From Prochlorococcus marinus XMU1404 (GTDB lineage Bacteria > Cyanobacteriota > Cyanobacteriia > PCC-6307 > Cyanobiaceae): 64,000 nucleotides of DNA. The DNA lies in the NCBI RefSeq assembly GCF_017696175.1, contig NZ_JAAORE010000002.1, positions 310,001 to 374,000 of the forward strand, in the 5' to 3' direction. Positions 43,064 to 51,794 of this stretch are shown piece after piece. The notes under the pieces are model-generated. The model was not told the DNA's origin and did no database searches. It was given only the letters and a program-made list of their open reading frames with translations. The position numbers and the translations under genes are program-made. Position 1 is the stretch's first letter. The number at the start of each line of letters is the position of its first letter.

Positions 43064-44109
43064 AATCATTTAGCCCAAGAGGTATGTTCCACGAGGGATG
43101 GACAGCTGAAGTTAATGATTATGCCATAGTTTGTGGTTGGGCTATTAAAGGAAAGTTATTCATTGTTGGGGATGTAGCAGGAGGTATTTTTGCCTTTGAA
43201 GGAGATACTGGGAAAATTATTTGGAAAAAAGAAAATACACACTCTGCTGGTCTATTAGCAATGTCCATTCATCCAGAAGGAGAGATTTTTGCAACTTCCG
43301 GTCAAGATGGAAATATTCAAATATATAATTGCCACGAAGGTAAAGTAATTAAAACTCTCGATCTTGGCAAGGCTTGGGTGGAGCATCTTAAGTGGTCAAA
43401 TGATGGCTTATTTCTTGCAGCAGCTTCTTCAAAAAAAGTATATGTTTTTAATGAAATTGGTGAAGAGAAATGGACCTCAGAAGAACATCCAAGCACAGTA
43501 AGTGCAATAAAATGGTCAAATAATAATGAGCTAGCTACAGCATGCTATGGGAGAGTGACATTCTTTGACATATTAAATAATAAAACGAATCAAAAGCTCG
43601 AGTGGCAAGGATCATTAGTCTCAATGGAATTAAGTCCTGATGGTGATATAGTCGCTTGCGGGAGTCAAGACAATTCAGTTCATTTTTGGAGAAGATCAAC
43701 AGGAATGGATGCTGAAATGACAGGATACCCAGGAAAACCTAGTCACCTTTCTTTTGATGACAGTGGAAAATTACTGGCAACTAGTGGCAGTGAAAGAATT
43801 ACAGTGTGGAGCTTTATAGGTGACGGTCCCGAGGGAACTATGCCGGGAGAGCTATGGCACCATACCGAACCTATTTCTAGCCTAGCCTTTTCAAATAAAG
43901 GCATGCTTGTAGCTTCCGGATCTAGAGATGGTTCTGTTGTCGCAAGTTTTCTAAAAAAAGACGGTAATGGAGATCCTGTTGGGGCTGCATTCGCAGGCGA
44001 TTTAGTGGGTGCACTTTCGTGGAGACCTGATGATTGTGCACTAGCTGCAGTTAACGCAAAAGGTGTGGTAAATGTTTGGAAATTTAAAGTTCGTACTAAT
44101 TCTTTTTGA
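43051..44109 (+). CDS. WD40-repeat beta-propeller protein
   Basis: 352 residues with about seven WD40-like blades, e.g. SIHPEGEIFATSGQDGNIQIYN, ELSPDGDIVACGSQDNSVHFWR and AFSNKGMLVASGSRDGSVVASF (S-x-D/G-S-V/I-x-x-W endings). Its first codons overlap the GTPase end by 13 bp, so the two are translationally coupled. It has no signal peptide, so it is a cytoplasmic scaffold probably partnering the GTPase or one of its clients. Confidence 0.85.
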   Translation: MPDIESFSPRGMFHEGWTAEVNDYAIVCGWAIKGKLFIVGDVAGGIFAFEGDTGKIIWKKENTHSAGLLAMSIHPEGEIFATSGQDGNIQIYNCHEGKVIKTLDLGKAWVEHLKWSNDGLFLAAASSKKVYVFNEIGEEKWTSEEHPSTVSAIKWSNNNELATACYGRVTFFDILNNKTNQKLEWQGSLVSMELSPDGDIVACGSQDNSVHFWRRSTGMDAEMTGYPGKPSHLSFDDSGKLLATSGSERITVWSFIGDGPEGTMPGELWHHTEPISSLAFSNKGMLVASGSRDGSVVASFLKKDGNGDPVGAAFAGDLVGALSWRPDDCALAAVNAKGVVNVWKFKVRTNSF

Positions 44110-44143
44110 AGGAATTTAAGCAGGAAAATAAAAATCATTCAAA

Positions 44144-44299
44144 CTACCAATAGTTTGCTTTTAAATGTCTTTCCATACAAATGATTTCACAGTCATTATC
44201 TATTCCTTTTGGGTGAATATCGCAATATGAAAGACATTGAAAATATTCGTCTATAGGATTAGGTTTATCATTTTTACTAACTTCTTTCGAATGATTCAT
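44144..44299 (-). CDS. Cys-rich small protein, possibly metal-binding
   Basis: 51 residues starting MNHSKEVSKND. It contains QCLSYCDIH, NDCEIICMERHLK: four Cys and two His spaced as C-x3-C-x2-H-x(8)-C-x4-C-x3-H, a possible small zinc site. It sits right after the zinc cluster, which makes a metal role tempting, but it is on the other strand. Confidence 0.5.
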   Translation of the reverse strand: MNHSKEVSKNDKPNPIDEYFQCLSYCDIHPKGIDNDCEIICMERHLKANYW

Positions 44300-44511
44300 A
44301 AAAGAGTTCCTCAATTATTTAAAATCAAGATAGTCGAATTAAATATTAAAAGAAATAAGCAAAACTTACTAAAAATATCCCAAAAAAATTAACGCAATAG
44401 ATTACTACTTTCGGACATTTTTAATAAAAAAGCAATGCGTATAAAAACGGATTGTCTTTAGAGAAATATTTTCCTAATTTTATATTGTTGAGTTCTAGGA
44501 GGTCTTTCAAA

Positions 44512-44544
44512 ATGATCGATAGCCTGCCTGAAATTTCGGAATAA
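44512..44544 (+). CDS. 10-residue leader-type peptide
   Basis: ATG to TAA reading MIDSLPEISE with an ideal AGGAGG 9 bp upstream, unusually strong for this genome. Possibly a leader peptide or translation-dependent switch for the rest of the transcript. Confidence 0.3.
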   Translation: MIDSLPEISE

Positions 44545-44585
44545 ACCGAACTAATTTAATTAACTGCTCCAATTATTTTTTATTA

Positions 44586-44675
44586 ATGTCTAAGCTTACT
44601 TCTTCTGCATCGTTTAGGTGCCCTTTAAGAAACAAGCTTAATTCTAGAGTTTTTGCCCCAGTTAAAGACAATTAG
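44586..44675 (+). CDS. possible 29-residue peptide
   Basis: Reads MSKLTSSASFRCPLRNKLNS and ends VFAPVKDN, basic with one Cys. It has no ribosome-binding site of its own, so translation could depend on the upstream micro-ORF. Weak call. Confidence 0.25.
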   Translation: MSKLTSSASFRCPLRNKLNSRVFAPVKDN

Positions 44676-44773
44676 TTGATTTTGGTGAGCATTAGCTTAA
44701 CAGAAGTTAGCAACAAGGATCCATGATTTAGGTGCGTTATTAACTTCAGTAAAAAATATAAGTAAGAGATAAA

Positions 44774-44802
44774 AGAGGGCTTAAATAAGCCCTCTTTTTT
44801 TC
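44774..44802 (+). terminator. perfect Rho-independent terminator
   Basis: AGAGGGCTTA-AA-TAAGCCCTCT, a 10-bp perfect stem with a two-base gap, then seven T. Confidence 0.85.
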
Positions 44803-44862
44803 ATAATTATGACTTTCTTCTAGTTTTATGGATAATGATGATTAAAAGAATAAAATTAAAAA

Positions 44863-45135
44863 ATGGTTCGATATTATTGCCCATATTGCAATCCTAAATA
44901 TCAATTTCAAAAACAATCCTCAAAAGGTACTTTGATTTGTGGCTTGTGCGGAGAGGATCTTGTAAAAAAACCATTTATTAGGTTGAACCAGATAATTGCT
45001 TTAGTTGCTGCATCATCATTACTTCTACCATTAATATATACTTTTATTTTTTTAATTAAAAATCAAATAAATCCTCCTAATAAAAATTACCAAGCAAATA
45101 GTACTTTTTTGATAATTATCAAAGAAACAATTTGA
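44863..45135 (+). CDS. zinc-ribbon membrane protein
   Basis: 90 residues: CPYC (about 6-9) and CGLC (26-29) form a four-Cys ribbon, then two closely spaced helices or one long helix (about 44-66) and a polar tail. It has the same plan (ribbon then helix) as 20338-20559. Function unknown. Confidence 0.65.
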   Translation: MVRYYCPYCNPKYQFQKQSSKGTLICGLCGEDLVKKPFIRLNQIIALVAASSLLLPLIYTFIFLIKNQINPPNKNYQANSTFLIIIKETI

Positions 45136-45161
45136 TAAAAAAATTTAAAAATCTCGAGAGG

Positions 45162-45395
45162 TCATCCTCTACATAGTGATTTATTTAAACAAGAATTTTT
45201 ACTTTCAATATTTATTTGATCATCAAGATTAATAAATTTGTTTTTGTTGTTAATTACTTTAACTTTTTGCCCACAATGCTCTTTGCAACCACCATTAATA
45301 GGATTATGTGCATATAAATTAGAAATATCTATTAGAAATAAAATAAAAATTATTTTATAAATTTGATAAAAATAAGACTTCACTTTTAATATCAT
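45162..45395 (-). CDS. secreted Cys-rich hypothetical protein
   Basis: 77 residues: hydrophobic signal segment (about 14-28, ending LYA-HN), then GGCKEHCGQK and a terminal CLNKSLCRG. The Cys pairs suggest one or two disulfides or a metal site. It resembles the Cys-rich secreted protein at 31322-31507. Confidence 0.55.
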   Translation of the reverse strand: MILKVKSYFYQIYKIIFILFLIDISNLYAHNPINGGCKEHCGQKVKVINNKNKFINLDDQINIESKNSCLNKSLCRG

Positions 45396-45426
45396 TTCGC
45401 CAGAATTAATAAATAAATAATATCAG

Positions 45427-45663
45427 TTAATTCCAAGGAGTGTTTATAAGTCCCCAGATATCGAAAAAGAAAAATAAAACTGCAATAACTACAAGATCCC
45501 ATGCTCTTTCCCTAAAAGCCCAAGGCGCAATAAAAACTTCCCCAAGTCCGTGAAGAGCCGCCCCTACTGGTAGATGATCAAGAACCAGCAAACTGTGAGA
45601 GAGGATAAAAAGAAAGCTTGCGAAATATCTAAAAAAAACAAATTGCCAATTACTAGAAGTCAT
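45427..45663 (-). CDS. hypothetical integral membrane protein
   Basis: 78 residues with two helices (about 8-27 and 53-72) and a Gly/Ala/Pro/His loop (LDHLPVGAALHGLGEVFIAPW). Aromatic-rich. Function unknown. Confidence 0.55.
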   Translation of the reverse strand: MTSSNWQFVFFRYFASFLFILSHSLLVLDHLPVGAALHGLGEVFIAPWAFRERAWDLVVIAVLFFFFDIWGLINTPWN

Positions 45664-45800
45664 AACTTTTAGATTTTTAAGAAATATACTTCAATGATCA
45701 AAATAATGAAATAGATCGATTCGAGAGATATTATTTTTGGTAGCCATAAATACGAATAAAGATCTGAAGCTCAAGTAAAAATTATTAAAAGAAAAAATAT

Positions 45801-47234
45801 ATGTTTTCAAGTTATCGTCCTAAAAATAGTTTTGATGAGTACTTTAAGGATAATGTGAACTCTGCTAGAGAAATATTAATTCCACTTCTTTCTTCTTTAG
45901 ACAATATGGGTCTCGAAGAATTGAATAGAAATCATTCTGCAGCAAAAAAATTATTACTAAGACATGGTGCAACTTTTAGATTAAATGATACTGGGTTAAA
46001 GGGGACTGAGAGAATACTACCTTTTGATCCGCTTCCAAGAATAATAAGTAAAGATGATTGGGAAAAATTAGAAAAAGGTTTAAAACAAAGGCTTGAGGCA
46101 ATTGATTTATTCCTAGACGATATTTATAATTCCCAAAACATAATAAATGACGGAATAATCCCTAGAGAGTTAATAGAAAGTTCAGAAGGTTGGAGACCTC
46201 AGATGATAGGTTTTAAAACCCCATTAAATAAATGGTGTCAAATTTCAGGACTAGATTTAATAAGGGACAGAGAAGGGGATTGGCATGTTTTAGAAGATAA
46301 TTTAAGGTGCCCTTCTGGGGTTGCTTATTTTTTAGAAAACAGATTAGTTATGAAAAATATTTTCCCTAATCTTTTCTCTGGAAGAATAGTAAAACCAATT
46401 GATGAATATCCATCATATCTATTAAAAACTCTTCAAGAACTTGCTGTTTGGACTGATACTCCAAAGATAGTTTTATTAACTCCTGGAATTTTTAACAGTG
46501 CGTATTTTGAACATAGTTATTTAGCTCAAGAAATGGGTATCCAACTAGTTCAGGGTCATGATTTAGTTTGTAATGATGATTATGTATATTTAAAAACCAC
46601 CTCTGGATTAAAAAGAGTAGATGTCATTTACAGGCGAATTGATGATGATTTTTTAGATCCTCTCAATTTTAGAAAAGATTCCTGCCTTGGTGTTCCAGGA
46701 TTACTCGATGTTTTCAAGGCTGGCCATGTTGCTTTAGCAAATGCACCTGGGACTGGAATAGCAGATGACAAAATGATTTATTCTTTTGTTCCAAAAATAA
46801 TTAAATATTATCTTGATGAAGAAATGATTATTAAAAATGTAGAAACATTTATTTGCCACTACCAAAAAGATCGAGAATATGTTCTAGAAAATTTATCAAA
46901 ACTTGTCGTTAAATCTGTTTCTGAAGCTGGTGGATATGGAATGTTAATTGGGCCTCACTCAACCGGAAATGAGATAGATGAATTCGCTAATAAAATTAAA
47001 CAAAATCCTAGAAATTTTATTGCTCAACCAACATTAGAATTATCCACTGTGCCATCGTTATGCGATGGAGAGCTTTATCCATGTCACGTTGATTTAAGAC
47101 CATATATATTAAGAGGAAAAGATTCATGGGTAAGCCCAGGTGGGCTAACGAGGGTAGCCTTAAAAAAAGGATCTTTAGTCGTAAACTCTTCTCAAGGTGG
47201 AGGATGCAAAGATACTTGGGTAGTAGGTAAATAA
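45801..47234 (+). CDS. circularly permuted type 2 ATP-grasp protein (DUF404/407)
   Basis: 477 residues. It carries the family blocks WHVLEDNLRCPSG, LLTPGIFNSAYFEH, DVIYRRIDDDFLDP, NAPGTGIADDK and a nucleotide-binding SVSEAGGYGMLIGPHS. It is the first gene of a conserved trio with the alpha-E and transglutaminase genes. The chemistry is presumed ATP-dependent ligation, possibly of a peptide-like product; no substrate is known to me. Confidence 0.88.
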   Translation: MFSSYRPKNSFDEYFKDNVNSAREILIPLLSSLDNMGLEELNRNHSAAKKLLLRHGATFRLNDTGLKGTERILPFDPLPRIISKDDWEKLEKGLKQRLEAIDLFLDDIYNSQNIINDGIIPRELIESSEGWRPQMIGFKTPLNKWCQISGLDLIRDREGDWHVLEDNLRCPSGVAYFLENRLVMKNIFPNLFSGRIVKPIDEYPSYLLKTLQELAVWTDTPKIVLLTPGIFNSAYFEHSYLAQEMGIQLVQGHDLVCNDDYVYLKTTSGLKRVDVIYRRIDDDFLDPLNFRKDSCLGVPGLLDVFKAGHVALANAPGTGIADDKMIYSFVPKIIKYYLDEEMIIKNVETFICHYQKDREYVLENLSKLVVKSVSEAGGYGMLIGPHSTGNEIDEFANKIKQNPRNFIAQPTLELSTVPSLCDGELYPCHVDLRPYILRGKDSWVSPGGLTRVALKKGSLVVNSSQGGGCKDTWVVGK

Positions 47235-47235
47235 T

Positions 47236-48177
47236 ATGCTTTTAAGTCGTGTAGCGGAATCTCTTTATTGGATAAATCGTTATTTAGAACGCGCAGAAAA
47301 TATATCTCGATTTGTGGAAGTAAGTGAAGCAATGTCATTAGATTGTCCACCAGGGAGTGCAGAACCATGGCTCCCTTTAATTGAAGCCTCAAGTGACAGA
47401 GAATCTTTTGATAAAAGATTCCCAGAGAAGAAACCTGATGACGTTATTAATTTTTTAATAAGAGATCGTTTGAATCCAAACAGCATAATTTCTTGCATTC
47501 AAATGGCAAGAGAAAATGCAAGACAAATCAGAGACGTCTTAACCACAGAAATGTGGGAACAAATTAATATTTTGTATTGGAATATGCAAGAAGGAGAGGC
47601 AATATGGAATAAACCAAAACAAGAACAATTAAGTGAAATAAGGAGGGAGTGCCAGCTTTTTTATGGAATTACAGATGCCACTCTCAGCAAGGACCTTGCC
47701 TGGAGATTTAGTATTCTTGGAAGATTAATTGAGAGAGCTGACAAAACATCGAGAATTCTAGATGTTAAATATTATTTACTTTTACCCAGCTTAGATGAAC
47801 TTGGAGGAGTTCTTGATGAGTTGCAATGGATTGCACTTTTACGATCAGCTGGTGCTTATCAAATGTTTAGGAAAGCAGAACAAAATTCTATAAAGCCTAA
47901 TTCAGTTGCAAGATTTCTTTTACTTGATCCAATTTTTCCAAGATCAGTAAGATACTGTCTTGATGGGATAAGCAATACTCTTAAGATGATTGATACCTCT
48001 CCACCACAAGAAAATCCTTCAGAATTAGAATGCATGAGAGGATTGCTTAAAGCAAAGTGGAGTTATATCAGAATTGAAGATATAATCAATGATGGTTTAC
48101 ATGAGGCAATCGACTCATTGCAAATTGATTTAAATAAATTAAATGATCTCATTCAAGAAAAATATTTTATTAATTAA
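47236..48177 (+). CDS. alpha-E domain protein (DUF403)
   Basis: 313 residues, helical, starting LLSRVAESLYWINRYLERAENISRF, the alpha-E signature (E-S-x-x-W-x-x-R-x-x-E-R-A-E). It begins 1 bp after the ATP-grasp stop. Presumed partner of the ATP-grasp enzyme. Confidence 0.88.
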   Translation: MLLSRVAESLYWINRYLERAENISRFVEVSEAMSLDCPPGSAEPWLPLIEASSDRESFDKRFPEKKPDDVINFLIRDRLNPNSIISCIQMARENARQIRDVLTTEMWEQINILYWNMQEGEAIWNKPKQEQLSEIRRECQLFYGITDATLSKDLAWRFSILGRLIERADKTSRILDVKYYLLLPSLDELGGVLDELQWIALLRSAGAYQMFRKAEQNSIKPNSVARFLLLDPIFPRSVRYCLDGISNTLKMIDTSPPQENPSELECMRGLLKAKWSYIRIEDIINDGLHEAIDSLQIDLNKLNDLIQEKYFIN

Positions 48178-48188
48178 GAAATTTATTA

Positions 48189-49046
48189 ATGAGAATTAAA
48201 TACATTCACAAACTTGAATATAAATATGAAGACGCTGTTCAATTAGGCGAGCATAGATTATGTATCAAACCAAGATCAAATGGATTCCAAAAATTGAAGG
48301 ATTTTGAATTAAAAATAACTCCAGAACCAGAAATTATTTATCCATTACTAGCTGCCAGTGGAGAAGAAATTAATAGAATCAGATTCAATGGATTTACAGA
48401 TAACTTAATTATTGAATCAATAAGCGAAGTTGAGACTATTAAACATCCAAACATTATCGATGGTGTTAAAAATAGAGATTTAACATTACCTTTTTGTAGA
48501 AGTATTATTAATAGAGATTTACAGGGAGCACTCGAAGGGTGGATGCCAAATGGGCAACACGACCCTTCTGCCGTTGAACTTGCTCAGGAAGCTTTGGCAG
48601 GAAGTATTAATAACGCCTTATCATTCACCTACCAACTAATAGAGATCATTCAAGATAGAGTTAAATATACTAAAAGGCACACAGGTCCTGCATGGCCAGC
48701 GAGTAGAACACTTAGAGAACGTATAGGTTCATGCAGAGATTTAGCAATGCTCATGGTTGAAGCTTGTAGGTCTATTGGTATCCCTAGTAGGTTTGTAAGT
48801 GGTTATCATTTCGAAGATCCGTTGCCTTCTGATCTGGATTTACATGCTTGGGCTGAGTTATATATTCCAGGTGCAGGTTGGAGAGGTTTTGATCCAAGCG
48901 GAAAAGGATTAATAGATGAAAGATATTTAACATTGGTATCCTCTTCCAAATCTAATTTAACTTCTGTAATTACAGGAAACTTTATAGGAAAAAATAATCT
49001 AGAAAATTCTTTATCATGGGAAATCAAACCTATTGAAATAAAATAA
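48189..49046 (+). CDS. transglutaminase-like protein
   Basis: 285 residues. The N-terminal beta domain (YIHKLEYKYEDAVQLGEHRL) precedes a transglutaminase core with SCRDLAMLMVEACRSIGIPSRFVSGYHFEDP (Cys near 183), DLHAWAELYIPGAGWRGFDPSG (His near 219, Asp in FDPS). Such papain-like enzymes cleave or cross-link peptides or amides. Last of the trio; spacing 11 bp. Confidence 0.9.
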   Translation: MRIKYIHKLEYKYEDAVQLGEHRLCIKPRSNGFQKLKDFELKITPEPEIIYPLLAASGEEINRIRFNGFTDNLIIESISEVETIKHPNIIDGVKNRDLTLPFCRSIINRDLQGALEGWMPNGQHDPSAVELAQEALAGSINNALSFTYQLIEIIQDRVKYTKRHTGPAWPASRTLRERIGSCRDLAMLMVEACRSIGIPSRFVSGYHFEDPLPSDLDLHAWAELYIPGAGWRGFDPSGKGLIDERYLTLVSSSKSNLTSVITGNFIGKNNLENSLSWEIKPIEIK

Positions 49047-49186
49047 AACTTAAAATATATATTTAATATTTAACCTCCTAAAAAACAATAAGAAAAGATA
49101 AATAAAAGTATGTTTCCTTTTTAGTGTTAATTGATACGTTCTAAGAGATATATATCTGTTTTCATTTGTTTAATCTTTAAAAAAAA

Positions 49187-49708
49187 TTGAATTCAAGTTT
49201 AGAAATTCCAGTAATCAAACCAAACAAATCAAAAATGTTTGAATTGATAAGTTATGAAAAATTTCGCGACACAAAAGATGTCAGATTTTTTGATATTAGT
49301 ATTAATGAATCAAATTATAGAGATCTAGTTATTCACAGTGGGGCTGCAGTTAGTCCGCCAAATGATGAAGATTTTGAAAATTGGCAATTTTACATTCATC
49401 ACAATCAAGAAGATAATCTATTGGCTATCTCTGGGGGTAGAACTTTTTTTCTTGTTAATTTTGGGTGGGATTATCCTTTTTATAAAGTTAGATTAGAATC
49501 TTGCGGCTACATTCTAAAAATACCTAGAGGAACTTTTCATAGATCAGTATCTGACGAAAATGGTTCCATAGTTTTAAATCAAGCCATTAGAGATAAATCC
49601 GGGACTGTAGAATCTGAATTCAAGGTTACGAATAGCAAAGATAACAAAAAACTTCTAGATTGTATAACTAATTTAGAGCCTAGATTTAAAATTTATAGTA
49701 TTAAATAA
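49187..49708 (+). CDS. cupin-like hypothetical protein
   Basis: 173 residues from a TTG start; no ATG is available before the conserved region. The central segment (NWQFYIHHNQEDNLLAISGG to LKIPRGTFHRSVSDENGS) has the strand spacing and G-x-x-H of a cupin, with HH and H as possible metal ligands. Probably an oxidoreductase- or sugar-binding-like fold. Downstream of the trio but with 140 bp between. Confidence 0.55.
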   Translation: MNSSLEIPVIKPNKSKMFELISYEKFRDTKDVRFFDISINESNYRDLVIHSGAAVSPPNDEDFENWQFYIHHNQEDNLLAISGGRTFFLVNFGWDYPFYKVRLESCGYILKIPRGTFHRSVSDENGSIVLNQAIRDKSGTVESEFKVTNSKDNKKLLDCITNLEPRFKIYSIK

Positions 49709-49790
49709 TCTTAAAAAGGAGTTCCAAATTTAGATATCAATTTTAAAATTTATCTAATTGTTATAAAATAAGATAATTCAAAGTTTTAAT

Positions 49791-50309
49791 ATGAAATTTT
49801 TTAGTTTTCTAAGATATTTTTTATGCATAATTTGTTCTTTCTTAGTTTTTTCATCTCCAGTTTTTGCTGGGGCGAATGTTGCTGTTAAGGGAGAAGGAGA
49901 TGAAGTCCCAAGTTATGTAAGATCTAATATTACAGGATTTGATTTCCATGGAGAGGATCTTCATTTGTCTTCTATAGCTGGAGCAGTTGCTAGAGACGCA
50001 GATTTTAGTGATGTTGATTTACATGGAACTACATTAACCCTATCTGATTTAAAAGGTTCTAATTTAAATGGAATCGACTTGACCGATACTCTTTCTGATA
50101 GAGTTAATTTCCAAAAAACAGATCTTAGAAATGCTGTTTTAATAAATATGATTGCATCAGGCAGCAGTTTTGCAGGTGCTCAAATAGAAGGAGCAGATTT
50201 TTCTTACGCCATACTTGACAGCGAGGATCAAAGAAATCTTTGTCAAATTGCTGATGGGATCAATCCAACAACAGGAGTTTCAACAAGAGAAAGTCTTGAA
50301 TGTAGTTAA
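49791..50309 (+). CDS. secreted pentapeptide-repeat protein
   Basis: 172 residues. Signal peptide of about 26 residues (ending VFA-GA). Repeats of the A(D/N)LXX type follow ([50 protein letters not shown]), forming a right-handed quadrilateral helix of roughly 5 coils. The C-terminal part has two Cys that could lock the end. Thylakoid lumen or periplasm; role unknown. Confidence 0.85.
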   Translation: MKFFSFLRYFLCIICSFLVFSSPVFAGANVAVKGEGDEVPSYVRSNITGFDFHGEDLHLSSIAGAVARDADFSDVDLHGTTLTLSDLKGSNLNGIDLTDTLSDRVNFQKTDLRNAVLINMIASGSSFAGAQIEGADFSYAILDSEDQRNLCQIADGINPTTGVSTRESLECS

Positions 50310-50318
50310 CGATAAATA

Positions 50319-50672
50319 TTATAAGTAAACTTTCTTACCATTATTAAATTTATAAATCCTTTGTTCATCGTCTTGAAATATCATTTCTCCATTTAATTTG
50401 GATTTTTTAAATTTTGAAAGTCTTGCTCTGTGTATATTGGATTTTCTATTTATATTTTCTTCATTATCATATGCTCCAATATAAATATTTATATTTGGAT
50501 TTGAGAAGGTTTTTTCTTCTTCCCTTAGAAAGATTCTTTCAATATTTGTTTGCGTGCTCTGCAGTTTATTTTTAAATTTGTCTAATTTTAAGTTCTTTGG
50601 TTTTTTAGATTTAACTTTTTTGTAGACTAAAAAAATAATTCCTGAAATAAGAAAAATTACAAATATATTCAT
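50319..50672 (-). CDS. hypothetical membrane-anchored basic protein
   Basis: 117 residues: N-terminal helix (about 2-17), then a Lys/Asn-rich soluble part ending in IYKFNNGKKVYL. It follows the next minus-strand gene by 3 bp. Unassigned. Confidence 0.5.
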   Translation of the reverse strand: MNIFVIFLISGIIFLVYKKVKSKKPKNLKLDKFKNKLQSTQTNIERIFLREEEKTFSNPNINIYIGAYDNEENINRKSNIHRARLSKFKKSKLNGEMIFQDDEQRIYKFNNGKKVYL

Positions 50673-50675
50673 TAC

Positions 50676-50867
50676 CTAATTAATTTTTATTTTGATATCT
50701 ACGCCTAAGTTACTTTTAGTCGTTAATATTTCTTTTTTTAAGATTCCATAAGTAAAAATTCCAGATAAAGTTTTCAAAGATTTAAAAACTAGAAAAACAG
50801 TAAATAAAAAGAAAAAAATAAGGTTTTCTACAAGAATATTTTTATTTTTATTATCTAAGTTGCTCAT
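50676..50867 (-). CDS. hypothetical single-helix membrane protein
   Basis: 63 residues, helix at about 17-40, basic tail. Upstream partner in a two-gene unit. Unassigned. Confidence 0.45.
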   Translation of the reverse strand: MSNLDNKNKNILVENLIFFFLFTVFLVFKSLKTLSGIFTYGILKKEILTTKSNLGVDIKIKIN

Positions 50868-50883
50868 GAAAGTGTTAGTTCAA

Positions 50884-51753
50884 TTATTTTTTATCATTAT
50901 TTGCATATGGGCCGAAAAATTCACTAGCATCTCTTCCCATTACTTTAGCAAGATTTAAACTTTTATCTATATCCCATTTAGATGCCATTCCATAAAGAAA
51001 ACCAGCAGCAAAAGAATCGCCACATCCATAAGAATCAACCTTTAATTTTTTATTTTTAAGAGCCTTATATCTTCCTCCCGGAAATATTAAACCTCCCTTC
51101 TCTCCCTCGGTTTTAATAGTATATTTGGGTTTTAACGATAATTCAGAAAATGAAAAATCTTCACCGGGATCAAGATTACTGCCTATTAATCCATCTAAAA
51201 GGACATTTGATTTATTAATTGTATTTAATCCTACCCTTGGTGTTGTACACAGTATTGAAGCTGATCTAGCCATTTTAAAAATCTCTGAATCAGATGCAGT
51301 AATAAAAATTCCGTCCATTTTTTTTAAAATGTCCCATTCTAACTTGTCTTTATAAGTTGGAGCTAACCTTTCTCCAATAACTGTTATTGCTCTTTCACCT
51401 TGAGAGTCAATTAAACTAAACCCTCTTCTGGTTGCTTTATCACGCCAAGCCACATGCAACTTAATTCCCATTTTTGAGAGAATCTTGAAACACTTATCTC
51501 CATAATCATCATTACCTAATGAAGTAAAAAAATGAATTTGGTTTAAAGTTAAATCAGAAAGTATTTTCGCAATAATAGAGCCCCCGCCAGCTGGATATTC
51601 AATAGACTTTGTAGAATGAGAGATGATTCCTGGCTTCGGCAATTTATCTACTCTTAAGAAATTTATCCACTCAATATGGCCAACTACAGCCAAATTTAAA
51701 TTCCCTTTTTTAAATTTATATCCTTCAAATTTATTTTTCTTTTCAACAGCCAT
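50884..51753 (-). CDS. PfkB-family carbohydrate kinase
   Basis: 289 residues. N-terminal AVVGHIEW and YPAGGGSI (G-G-x-A sugar-binding region) and the C-terminal KVDSYGCGDSFAAGFLYG (D-x-x-G-(A/C)-G-D-S/A-F) with the catalytic Asp. It phosphorylates an unknown sugar or nucleoside. The family also includes adenosine kinase and fructokinase. Confidence 0.85.
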   Translation of the reverse strand: MAVEKKNKFEGYKFKKGNLNLAVVGHIEWINFLRVDKLPKPGIISHSTKSIEYPAGGGSIIAKILSDLTLNQIHFFTSLGNDDYGDKCFKILSKMGIKLHVAWRDKATRRGFSLIDSQGERAITVIGERLAPTYKDKLEWDILKKMDGIFITASDSEIFKMARSASILCTTPRVGLNTINKSNVLLDGLIGSNLDPGEDFSFSELSLKPKYTIKTEGEKGGLIFPGGRYKALKNKKLKVDSYGCGDSFAAGFLYGMASKWDIDKSLNLAKVMGRDASEFFGPYANNDKK

Positions 51754-51794
51754 AAGCTTTTAAATACTATTATTAAAAGAAATATTTTGAAAAA

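Larger units (their letters stand above)
44489..44803 (+). ncRNA. short transcript with strong RBS, two micro-ORFs and terminator
   Basis: A TATATT -10-like box near 44481 and the terminator at 44774-44802 bound about 315 nt. Inside, AGGAGG (44497-44502) sits 9 bp before an 11-codon frame. A 29-codon frame follows. A 7-bp stem (GAAGTTA/TAACTTC, 44703-44749) lies downstream. It may be a structured RNA, a small mRNA or both. No tRNA, tmRNA, RNase P or SRP motif seen. Confidence 0.4.
44300..44862. other. gap of about 560 bp
   Basis: The first 180 bp (44300-44480) is AT-rich with nothing recognisable. The rest is the short transcript with terminator described separately, then 60 bp to the next gene. 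Confidence 0.5.

Noticed and set aside
44489-44803. tmRNA, RNase P RNA, SRP RNA or glutamine-riboswitch identity
   Set aside because: None of the diagnostic motifs (tag-peptide frame, P4 core, SRP Alu/S loops, glnA motif) could be found.
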